From positions 1,263,280 through 1,327,279 of the forward strand of contig KL647297.1 of the NCBI GenBank assembly GCA_000727475.1: a DNA stretch of 64,000 nt. The letters run 5' to 3'. A program made the translations under genes and the position numbers. Origin of the DNA: Sarcocystis neurona. Taxonomy: Eukaryota; Apicomplexa; Conoidasida; Eucoccidiorida; Sarcocystidae. Shown here piece by piece: positions 23,151-34,633 of the stretch. The notes beneath the pieces were generated by a model that worked only from the letters and a program-made list of their open reading frames with translations, ran no database searches and had not been told where the DNA came from. Position 1 is the first letter of the stretch; every line of letters begins with the position of its first letter.

Positions 23151-26100
23151 CGCTGCTGTTGCTGCTGCTGCCGCTGCTGTTGCTGCTGCTGTTGCTGCTG
23201 CTGCTACCGTTGCCGTTGCTGGGGCCGCTGCTGTTGCTGTTGCTGCTGCTGCTGTTGCTGCTGCTGCTGTTGCTGTTGCTGCTGGTGGTGGTGCGTTGGT
23301 GTTACTGGCACGGCTGCATAGGTGCTGCTGCTGCGGGTGGTGCATGCGCAGGTGGGGCCGCGGACGAACAGCAAGTACCTGACGGCGACACACAACGCTT
23401 TGAACGGCTGCATTCGAGAAAGTTTGCTGTTGCTGGAGGAGCAGGGGCTTCGGACGGTAGCACTTCCCATTTTCCTCCCCGAGCGCGACGCCGGCGGCAG
23501 CTGCAGCAGCAGCGGCCGACGACAACAGCAGCAGCCGTGTCGCTGCCGGCGCTGCGTCTTGCCACCGCGGGTCGGCAGCGCAGAGGAAGACGCTTCTCCC
23601 GCAGCGCAGTCCTTTGCGCAGCAGCAACAGCAGCAGGAGGGGGAAGAGAATAAGGATCACTGCAGCTGCGACTTCGTGGGGGGGGGGAGCAGCAGGTGGC
23701 GGCAGCAGCAGTGCAGTGGAGTTGTAGGGGGTGGTGGTGGGACGAGTCTGGCACGCAACAACGCGACATTTCAAAGAGGAAGAAACAGCAGCAGAGCAGA
23801 AGGAGAGGAGGAAGAAGAGGAGGATGTAGCGCTTGCGCGCATAGGGGGAACGAACTGGGAAGCATTTGTTCATACGACGCTCCGCAGTCTTCGGCGGTGG
23901 CTCGAGCGGCTGCGGGAGAAACTTGACGCGATTGTCGTTGTCGCCCAGGACGCCGAGCAGGCGCGCCTTCTCCGCTTTTTCTTTTCCCTGTACTTCCCAA
24001 GAAATATCTCTGAAGAGGTACACGAAGCAACGTGCGCTTGTCTCACTTCTTATTCGTAAACACATGCATGCACACAAACACCTGTGAATATATATCTACA
24101 TACATATATATATATATATAGTGTTTAGTATATGTGTGTTACGTGTGTATATATATATTTTCCTTCCCGTTAATACAAGCGTTTTTGCGTAAATGAATAT
24201 ACGCAGATATATGTTATGGATACACCTGTATACAATATATATAGAATGCATGCAGGTATGCATGTATAGATGGATGGATGGATGTATGTGTATGCCAATA
24301 AATGTGTATATACATACCTGCGTACTACCCACTGGTATCTCTGTGTGTGTGTGTGTGCGTACACGTATATATTTATTTCTGTATAAATGCCTTTGCGCTC
24401 AATTTTATACGGCGTATATATGCTATGGCTACACTTATATACAATATGTATATATATGGGTGTTTCGCCACAGCCGTATACAATATATTCATGTATATGG
24501 GTGTATAACCACATTTGTATACAACATATATATATAAATATGTGTATAATATGTATGTGGGTATATCGCTACTGTGTACCTGTATACGTATATCTACCTC
24601 TAATTTTTTGTCTGCGTCCTTGGCTCGCTATACGCGTGAGTGTAGGTGCCTGTGAAATAACGTGGTGATGCACACAAAGAGACACATGCATGCAAGGAAT
24701 GTTAACATCGTATCATACCATACATATATATCTATATGCGCGTGTTTACATACATACCTAATCAACTACATGTAGGCCGGCCTGTGTATGAATGTCTCTT
24801 CTCTTCCATATATATCTGCGTACACGTCTCGCCGCGAGCATGTGATAGAGGCATATATATACCTACGTGAGAGCGTCTCTTCCGCCTCTGTACGTGGTGT
24901 AGGGGTATGTACATGAATTTGTTTGCTTCCCTTGTCTTCTCTATTAGTTCTCCATCGCTTGTATGCGTTTGTGTGGACTCTTCTGTGCGAAAGGCGAGTG
25001 CAGGGGAAGTCTCGCTTCTCACAGTGCGTGAATTTGCGTCGCACAGCCATGCCTTCCGTCCGCGGAGGCACCCCTGCGAGGGAGCGGAGCAGCACGGAGG
25101 AATCGCAGCTCGATCGTCGACACTTTTTATACGCAGAAATCCACGTACATATCTGTCAGAGATGCAGATCAACATGCAGATAGAGGATTTGCGCATATAT
25201 ATATATATAAATTATCCACATGTGTCTGCCTATGCACGTGTATAATCCTGTGTATTCGTAGTTTGTCTACCCGCATGTGCTATATATGTGTATAGCAGGA
25301 ATTTATGTATATACACAGATTTTGTGTACGTGCGTATGAATAAGATGTATATGTATATATATGTCTACAAGTATACTTTGTAGAAGTGCCTCTGAAGAAT
25401 ATGTATCTATATATGTGTGTACATGCAAATATATTTTGTACATATATATGTGAGGAGGAGGTGCCTATATACATGTACAGCTATATTTTGTGTATGTGTA
25501 TATGAACAATATATATATATATATATACAGATATACTTTGGAGATGTACGTATGAAGAGTATACGTATACATATGTATGTAAAGGCATATTTGTTATGTG
25601 TACACGAGTAGCATATATATATGTGGACAGATGTATCTGTACACGTGCGCGTGAAGAATATATACATATAAATGTATGTACGTAGAGATCTATTAGCGTA
25701 TGCACACGTCAACAGAAGATACATGTACGTATATATATATATATATATGAGAACCTCTGGTATGTGGACACAGAGTACGTACATGTATGTGTGGAGGAAG
25801 CAGCAGCAAATACGTGTTTATATGCATCGTCGTGTGTGTATATGTTTGGAGAAAGAGACAAGAAATACGTGTGTAGCATATGCGTTTACTTATGTATTCA
25901 TGCGGCGCTGGTGGTACGTATGTGCACTGCGCCTCTTCTTCCTTTTCTGTTCTCTTCCGAAGTTTCTGCGGCGCGGGTAGCTGCTCGGGTAGATGCTACC
26001 TCCCGTGAGAAGCGAGATCCTGCTGCGACTCCTCTGTTGGTGCTGCTGCGGTTGCAACTGCTTCTTGTCTGTCAGAGCTGGTACTGCTCCTTGCGTCTGC

Positions 26101-29100
26101 TGCTGCTGCAGCTGCTGCTTCCTGCCGTGCTGCTGCTGCTGCTGCAGCTGCTTCTTCTCTGTCAACGCTGATGCTGCTCCTAGCCTCTGCTGCAGGTGCA
26201 GGTGCTGCTTCCTGCTGTGGTGCTGCTGCTGCTGCTGTTGCGGCTGCTTCTTCTCTGTCAAGGCTGGTGCTGCTCCTTGCCTATGCTGCTGCTGCTACTG
26301 CTGGCTCTTCGCGTCCCCTTTTAGTACTGGCACTCTAAGGATGGTCTGGCGGGACTGCTTTGTGACCCGTGCTGCCGCCGCTGCTGGGCGTTTCTCGCCG
26401 GCTGGTACTGTGACTGCTGCTCGGCTAGCTGCTGCTGCAGCTGCTGCGGCTGCTGCCACTCGCGGTGCTGTCCCTACTGCTGCTGTTGCATTCGTTGCTG
26501 CTGCTGGTGGGGTTGCTCGCTTTGCTGCCTCTCCGGCAGCGGCTGCCGCTCGCTTTTCTCCCCCTCTTGCTGGTACTGCTGCCCTTCTGCTGCTGCTGGT
26601 GCTGCCTTTTTGGTGCTGCTGTCTCATGCCGCCGACCTGCTGCCTCGCTCAGCTGCTCACCAGTGCTTCCCTTCGGTTCCACAAGTCCTCCACGTGCTTC
26701 GCCTGCTGGAGCTTTTCTCCTGCTGTCGCAGGAGCCGCCGAGTCCTTGCTGCCGTCTTCCTTCTGGCACTCCGGCTGCTGCTGCTGCGGCTCGGAGTTCT
26801 GCTGCAGCTGTCAACGCCGTGGTGCTTCTGTTGCTTCCCCGGTCTCCTTTCGTATCACTTCTTCTTCCTTCTTCTGCCGGGTCTCCTCTTGAAGCCACGG
26901 CGTCTCTGCTGCTGCGACTTTTTCTGACTTTACTGCCGTACGTTGGAAAGGTCTCTGTTGTTTCCCTCAGCAGATGTGTGACACTGCAGCCGGTCTTGAT
27001 CTGCTGCTGCTTCTTTTTCTGCTCGCGACTTCTGCTGGGTCTGTCTCCGTATGCCGCTAGTGCGGCTGCATCTTCTGCGGCGTTTCTTGTTTTGCTTCTG
27101 GCGCTGCTGTTGGTGCCTTCTGCACGTCCTTCAGCTTTTTTTTGTGATACATGCTGCTGCCGCTTCTTTCCTGATATGCTCTTTTCATCTTTTTAACACC
27201 TGCTGCTGCTGCTGCTCTGGGATAGGTCGCGGCGCTGCAGAGCCTGCCACAGGAAACGGGAGATGCAACAGGCCAGATTGCCCTTGCAGCCCGCCGTATT
27301 CGCATTGAAAAGTTGAAGCGTCTGTCGCGCAAAGCGAGAAGCCGACACGCGCGGCGTTTGCTGCAACAGCAGCAGGAGCAGCGGGAGGAGGAGGAGACAC
27401 AGCAGAGCCACCAGCAGCAGTTGCAGCACAGGCAGGCACCGGGGGAGCTGCAGCAGCAGCAGCAGGAGCAGCAGAGCAGTGGTGGACGCGAGGGAGAAGA
27501 GCAGCAGCAGGAGCATCGCAGAGAGGAGCAGCAGGATGAAGAGGAAGACCTTTTGGGAAGGGAAGATCCTTTATTCGGATATCTGTGCAGCAAAGCAGGA
27601 TCATGCAGCAAGAAAGCAACGGGAGTTCGAACCGGTCTGCCCGTTTACTCACGTTCCTTAAGATCTGCGACATTTTCTCCGACTGCCGCTTCTTCTTCTG
27701 CTGCCGTCGGGAATCCTGCCGCAGCTTTTTCTGATGCCGTTGCTCCCGCTGCGAGAACTGCTGCTGCTGGCGCAGTTTCTGCGACAGAGGGTGTGGGGTC
27801 CGCCGGCAAGAAGGCGCCGCGGACTGGCGCTGCCTGTGGGAAGGAGCTGCCGACTGCACTGCAGCGCCAACGACGAGACAGGCCCAGCGTTCTCTGCAGC
27901 AGCAGCACCAGCAGCAGCGAAGACGACGAAGAAGAAGATGAAGAAGAAGAAGGTGGGGAGATTCTAACTTGCACAGATGTGAGCTTCACAGAAGCCAAAA
28001 CAGCCACCGAGACAGAGAAGCGTCTCTGGGCTTTGCGGCAGTACCAGGTGAGACACGCCAAGGTGCCAGCCGCCTCCGTCTCCGTCTCTCCATGGAGATG
28101 CATACGACGGAAGGAACTCTTGTACTGCTGCTGGTTCTACAGAGGAAGCGACGCGAACATCTTGAAGGAAAGGACACTTCTTTTGTAGATGAAAAAGTTA
28201 TCTGCGAGCAATTCTTTGTATGACTGCTGCGGGTGCTGGTGCCAAGGAGGGAAGAAACATATAGAAGCGTTTGTTGCCGCTGGTGCTGGCGGCTCACGGA
28301 GAAAAGAGGCAGAGAGAAGAACAGCAACCGACCGGTCAACGTTTTCTTGTGTAGGAAGACGCAGAAGAGAGAGAAAAAGAATGAACAAGAGAGAAGGGTT
28401 TGCACACATACATGTCTCTGTGGAGATTGAGAAGTCACGGGTTTTCCTTATCCGAGAGAAAAAGAGGGAGAAGGCTGCTGCTGCTGCTGCCGTTGCTGCT
28501 GTGTTGGCATAGACTTGCCCCCCCCCCCCAGGGAGTCGAGAACAGTGCACGGGACGCCTCGCCGGCTGTCTCGCAGCTGCTTTGTTGAAGAGAAGCGCAA
28601 AGGGAGAAGAAGTGGCTCGTGTGGTGCTCCGTGCACGGCGGTATCCCTGCTGCTGCAGCTGCTGGTTGAGCGGCGAGGCAGCTGCTGCTGCGAAGAAGAG
28701 AGAAGCAACAGGCGCAGCAGATAGAAGTAGTAGTAGCGACGGAGCGCGGAGAAGGAAGAGGAAGAGCAGCAACAGCGGCAACTTAGCAGGCAGCCAGAAC
28801 AGGGCTGCTGCAGCCAAGAGCAACAGCAGCAGCAGGGGGTGAAGGACAAGAAGAGGAAAAGCAGCAGCAGTAGCACAGGAAGAGAAAGAAGAAGAGCAGC
28901 AGGAGTAGCACGTGCGTGGAGTATTGGCGAGCGGCTGCTGCTGCTGCATTGAGGGGAGTTGGATCGGCCCCCGGGGTGGAGGAACACGTGGTGGTGGTAA
29001 CTGCTGTCTTCTGGCTGCTGCGGCTGCTGCTTCTGCTTCAGGGTCAAATGCCGTACACACCGAGTTACTGCCGCTGCTGCGTAGCTTTGCGACTGCTGCT

Positions 29101-32100
29101 GCAGAAGAGAGGTAGCGCAGGCTGCTGTTGTCGACCTGAAGGGGCAGCAGTCTATAGTAGGTGCTGCCTCGCTGAGAAATTGCAAGTCCTGCTGCTGCTG
29201 CTGCCGGTGCTTCGTGGATATGCTGCAGCCCTAACTTGAAGAGAGGAGGAAGACGCTGCTGCTGCTGCTTCTGCCACCATGCCTCAGCTTTACGTGCTGC
29301 TGCTGCGTCTCTGCCAAAGGAGGCGACTGCTGCTGTGGACAGTGGACGGAGCAGCAACGCCGTTCGCTGCTGCTTCTCGCCTGAGTGCTGCAGCACACAT
29401 CTGCTGCTGCTGCTTACCCTCTTCCTGCTCCTCCCCGTGTATACCCCACATATGTAGATAGATATAGATAGACAGATATAGAGACTGCTTTTATGTCTGT
29501 ATAGGAATATAGGTATATAGACTGCTTTCACGGTAGGTAGATAGGCAGATGTATACATATAGAGAGACTGCCTTGACGTATGTATAGGAATATAGGTAAA
29601 TAGACTGATAGATAGAGATATATAGAGAGACAGACTGCGTCTACGAATGTACAGGAGCATAGCTGTCTAGCCGGTTTTCTTGATAGATAGAGATATATAC
29701 ACATATATATAGACAGAGACTGCTTTTATTTTTGTATAGAAATATAGGTGCAGAGACTGTCTTTTTGGTAGATAGAGACAGAGAGAGACTGCGCTGACCT
29801 ATGTGTGGAGGAATATAGGTACACACGCTGATAGATAGAGATAGGGATAGATAAATAGAGAGAAAGAGACTGCTTTGATACATATATGTATAGGAATGTA
29901 GACGTATAGACTTTCTGCTGCTGCTGATGGCGATGACGCCTGCCTCCTGGTGCTGCTGCTTCGGGTGAGAAAATATGGCGCAGCGGAGACTTTTAAACGG
30001 CGGCCACAAAAACGGGACTTCTCCGTCCGTCCACAACAGACAGTCGTTACTGTGCGAGTGTCTCCCTCTCTACCTGTATTGTCTACGTTTCGTGAATTTC
30101 TTCCTCTTCTTGGTACTGCTGACGCCGGCTGTATATCTGCAGAAATGTTATATATGTGCGTGTCCTTCCGACTACAGATACTTCTTGACCAGCGACCTGT
30201 ATATATTTGTCTCATGTTTTCTCTCTGTGTATTTTGTGTTTTCCTCGTGCAATTGTAGACTTCTTGACAAATGCTGCCCTTGTTTATATACACACGTAGA
30301 AGAGACGTCCTTCTTTTTCTTCTTTTGCGGTGAATCCGTCGCTGTGTATACATATGTCTGGCTGTCCTTCAGATTATATGTGTGTTTCCCACTTGTATAT
30401 GTATATATATGTATGTGTGTATCTTCCTTGATACAGTGCTGCGTTTCCTCTCTCTTCACATATATAAAACTATGTACATACAAACGAGTCTTCGATGTAA
30501 TGTATGTGTGCGATTCATACTCGAAGTGTGCCTGCTTCACCGTGTGTAGATCTGTACGCATGCGTATATGTGTGTGTCACCCTCTCCCTTAGTATGCCTG
30601 TGCTTCTCTCTGTACCTGTGTACAACTATATACAGCGCCAACGTATTCCTGTCTATACAGCGTCTCTCCTACAAATATGTATATGATTGAATAGGCCTGA
30701 AATAGATATAATTTGCCTATTAGATATATATATACATGAAGAGGGATGAAATGCATGCAACACACCGATCAGAGAATATAAATATATATGTGTAGGTTAG
30801 GGTGAAAGTATTTATAACATGCGTATCAAATATACATATATGTGCCGTTTGAATAGGATGAAATATGTACAACTTGCCGATACGAAGTAAATTTATGTGT
30901 AAAAGGGGTTGAAGTATTTATAACCTGCGTCTCAGAGATAATATGTGTGTGTAAGGAGGGTCGCAGTGTGTGTGCACGCATGCAAGTAGATTCATACGAA
31001 GAGACTGAGCTTATATATATACCACACAAGCGTGCACCAACGCATACATACATACGCCTATATATATATATGTATATATTTCTGAAGCAGATGCATGTAA
31101 GTGCTTACATAACTTCGGACGAGAATGTATCTATACATATATATAGAGAGAGTTTATGTATAAACACATATCCATATATATATGTATGTATGTATACATG
31201 TATATGTGTATATGTTGTATGACTGGGAATACACATATAATACTGCATAATATATAAGACACAGATATATAGACACACGCACACACACACATATATACAG
31301 CTTTGAGTATATATGAATCTATTTACATATATATGTATATATGTGTACGCACAATGCATGTTAATACACATATACATATACAGATATATATATGCATATA
31401 TATATATATATGGGGATGCAAATGTAGTGTTGCATAAAATATAAATATCTCTTCTAGACACAGATGTACAGACACACACAAGCATAGACAGATATGCATA
31501 CAACTTTCAGTACATCTGTTTAGACGCATGTATATATATGTACATATCTGCGGATAGAAGGGGAGAAGGGGAAATCGCATGTGCTGCGTGTGGTGGTGGG
31601 GTGGTGCGGACCGAGGCATCGGCCGTCCCTGGTGTCTCGTTGTTTTCTTGCGTCCTCCTCGTTTCCTTTTTCCTCGCTGCAGAAGACCCGCCTTCCTTTT
31701 TCTCTGCGCGCGTCTCAGTCCCGTACGTGCTGTGCAAATCCTCTTCCTGCCGGACAGAGCAAGCGCGCTGCTGCATCTCTCTCTGTCGTGTGCTGGCGTG
31801 TGTCAATACTAGGTGGGGTGGGGAGACGGCGGCGGCGGCGGAGGAGGTGCAGCAGCAGCAGCAACAGCAGCATGCGAAGATGGCGAAGCAGCATACCACC
31901 GGTATCTTCGGCAGGCGAATGCAATAGCGGAATGCGAGGCTTTCAAGAAGCTCGACAGGATGGGCTTTTTATATTGCTGCGGCTCAGATAAAGCCGGGCG
32001 GCCTCTTGTGGTCTTTTTGGCGGCGCTGTTCCCAGCGGCGCCGGTCGTGGACCCGGGGTTGCTGCTGCTGTATATCGTCAAAACTCTTGATCCGTACATC

Positions 32101-34602
32101 CGCGACAAATACACTCTTCTCTACGTCAACGCGGGTAGGCGAGCTTCTTCTGGAGCACCCCACAACAGAGAGAGAGGAAAGACAGAGGAAGAGAAGAGAA
32201 AAAAGAAGAGAACGTGGTAAACAGCGTGAAAGTATGGCACAGATAAAGAGAGGAAAGGGTCGCCGAAAAAGAGAGGGAGAAACACTCCCCAGGAGACGAG
32301 ACACACGTGCGCGGACACGCGCGGAGACGCACGGGGAAACGAAGAAAATGCCACAAGGAGAGCAAAAAGAACTTTTTCTTCTCTTCCTCTGCAACACACA
32401 CAAAAGTCTACGCAGCAAACTTGGGCGCTGAATACCCACGTCCTTCGGCTCTAAGGACTCCTCGGCAGTTCACGTCTCGCTGCTGACGTGCGGACAGCTG
32501 CGGCCGTGCGAGGGGGGGGGAAGGGGGGGCTGCGGAGGAGGGAAGAGCTGCTTTCGCCGCGAAAGTTTTGTCTCCCTTCCCTTCTGCAGAAGTGCTTGTG
32601 TGTGGGGGGGGGGGGGAAAGAGGGGATTTCGAAGACGGTGAACAAAATTTCTTCCAATACTCCTCCTGCGTACGTGCATGCACACGTCGATATGGCATGC
32701 ACAGAGAAGACACACTCATACATATCTGCAGACAGAGATATACCTACATACGCAGAGATACACCCCGTGAAAGAAAGAGAGGAAGAGGCGTATATACACA
32801 CACAGAGAGAGAGGAAGATAGATATATCATATTTATATATACACACACAGAGAGAGAAACATACTGATACACCCGCCAACAAGAGAGACAGCAGGAAAGG
32901 AAGAGGTCGACACAGATGAAAAGTATGCAGATAGAAGAGGTAGACAGATGGATATACATACAGAGAGAGAGAGAAACTGATAGATACAGAGGGCCACAAA
33001 GACAGAGACAGGAACACACAGAGACACAGAGAGACACAGAGACACAGAGACAGGGAGGTATATAGAGAGAGAGACAGCAAGGTCTATAGAGAGAGGGAGA
33101 CACGGAGGTATATATATAGAGACAGAGAGATAGGAAGGCACATATACAGAGAGAGACANNNNNNNNNNNNNNNNNNNNNNNNNNNNNNNNNNNNNNNNNN
33201 NNNNNNNNNNNNNNNNNNNNNNNNNNNNNNNNNNNNNNNNNNNNNNNNNNNNNNNNNNNNNNNNNNNNNNNNNNNNNNNNNNNNNNNNNNNNNNNNNNNN
33301 NNNNNNNNNNNNNNNNNNNNNNNNNNNNNNNNNNNNNNNNNNNNNNNNNNNNNNNNNNNNNNNNNNNNNNNNNNNNNNNNNNNNNNNNNNNNNNNNNNNN
33401 NNNNNNNNNNNNNNNNNNNNNNNNNNNNNNNNNNNNNNNNNNNNNNNNNNNNNNNNNNNNNNNNNNNNNNNNNNNNNNNNNNNNNNNNNNNNNNNNNNNN
33501 NNNNNNNNNNNNNNNNNNNNNNNNNNNNNNNNNNNNNNNNNNNNNNNNNNNNNNNNNNNNNNNNNNNNNNNNNNNNNNNNNNNNNNNNNNNNNNNNNNNN
33601 NNNNNNNNNNNNNNNNNNNNNNNNNNNNNNNNNNNNNNNNNNNNNNNNNNNNNNNNNNNNNNNNNNNNNNNNNNNNNNNNNNNNNNNNNNNNNNNNNNNN
33701 NNNNNNNNNNNNNNNNNNNNNNNNNNNNNNNNNNNNNNNNNNNNNNNNNNNNNNNNNNNNNNNNNNNNNNNNNNNNNNNNNNNNNNNNNNNNNNNNNNNN
33801 NNNNNNNNNNNNNNNNNNNNNNNNNNNNNNNNNNNNNNNNNNNNNNNNNNNNNNNNNNNNNNNNNNNNNNNNNNNNNNNNNNNNNNNNNNNNNNAGAGAG
33901 ATAGGAAGGTATATATAGAGAGAGAGAGACAGGAAGGTATATACAGAGAGCGAGACAGGAAGGTATATACAGAGGGAGAGAGACAGGAAGGTCTATATAC
34001 AGAGAGAGAGACAGCAAGGTCTATAGAGAGAGGGAGACATGGAGGTATATATATAGAGACAGAGAGATAGGAAGGCACATATACAGAGAGAGAGACAGGA
34101 AGGTATATATAGAGAGAGAGACAAGAAGGTACATATATATAGAGAGAGACAGGAAGGTATATATAGAGAGAGCGAGACAGGGAGGTATATATAGAGAGAG
34201 TTAGATGTATACACACAGAGAGACGGAGAGATCGGTTTACACAGAGAGAGAAAGAGACATACTCACATGTGCGGATACAGCAAGAGAGACGGGGTCAGAG
34301 AGGAAAATCTCTACATGCAAACACACAAAGGTAGCGACACACATGCAGAGAGAGAGAGGGAGAAATTCATCTGCACAGACAGACAGATGGGGAGAGATGT
34401 ACAGAGAGATAGAGAGCTAGCTATGCATCTAGATCTACACACACAGAGATAGAGAGACAGATAGATACGTGTGTATATAGAGACAGAAATAGATGTACAC
34501 AGACAGGGAGAATGGGACAGATATATACAGAGAGAAACATAGATATACACAAACAGAGAGAGGGAGATATATATATGTATATAAATATAAATATGTATAT
34601 AC

Positions 34603-34633
<31 letters not shown>

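Noticed and set aside
22497..24077. 526-codon minus-strand frame across the first gap
   Set aside because: It is the antisense of exon 3 and the CTG array and includes 406 unknown bases. The plus strand encodes the recognisable macro domain.
25993..26892. 299-codon plus frame and Gln-rich minus frame in intron 3
   Set aside because: Both arise from the CTG block; the protein homology is contiguous from exon 3 to exon 4.
27618..27640. tRNA B-box-like GGTTCGAAC on the minus strand
   Set aside because: The consensus is imperfect, no matching A box or cloverleaf was found, and it lies inside exon 4.
28137..29660. 507-codon minus-strand frame in intron 4
   Set aside because: Runs through CTG/CAG arrays and a microsatellite; the region is spliced out of the GDAP2-like gene and has no recognisable protein feature.
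30790..30802. Telomere-like GGTTAGGG
   Set aside because: A single occurrence with no tandem array; chance in this sequence.
32744..34216. 490-codon minus-strand frame across the second gap
   Set aside because: Made of the AGAGAGACAGGAAGG minisatellite and N bases; no non-repeat protein segment.
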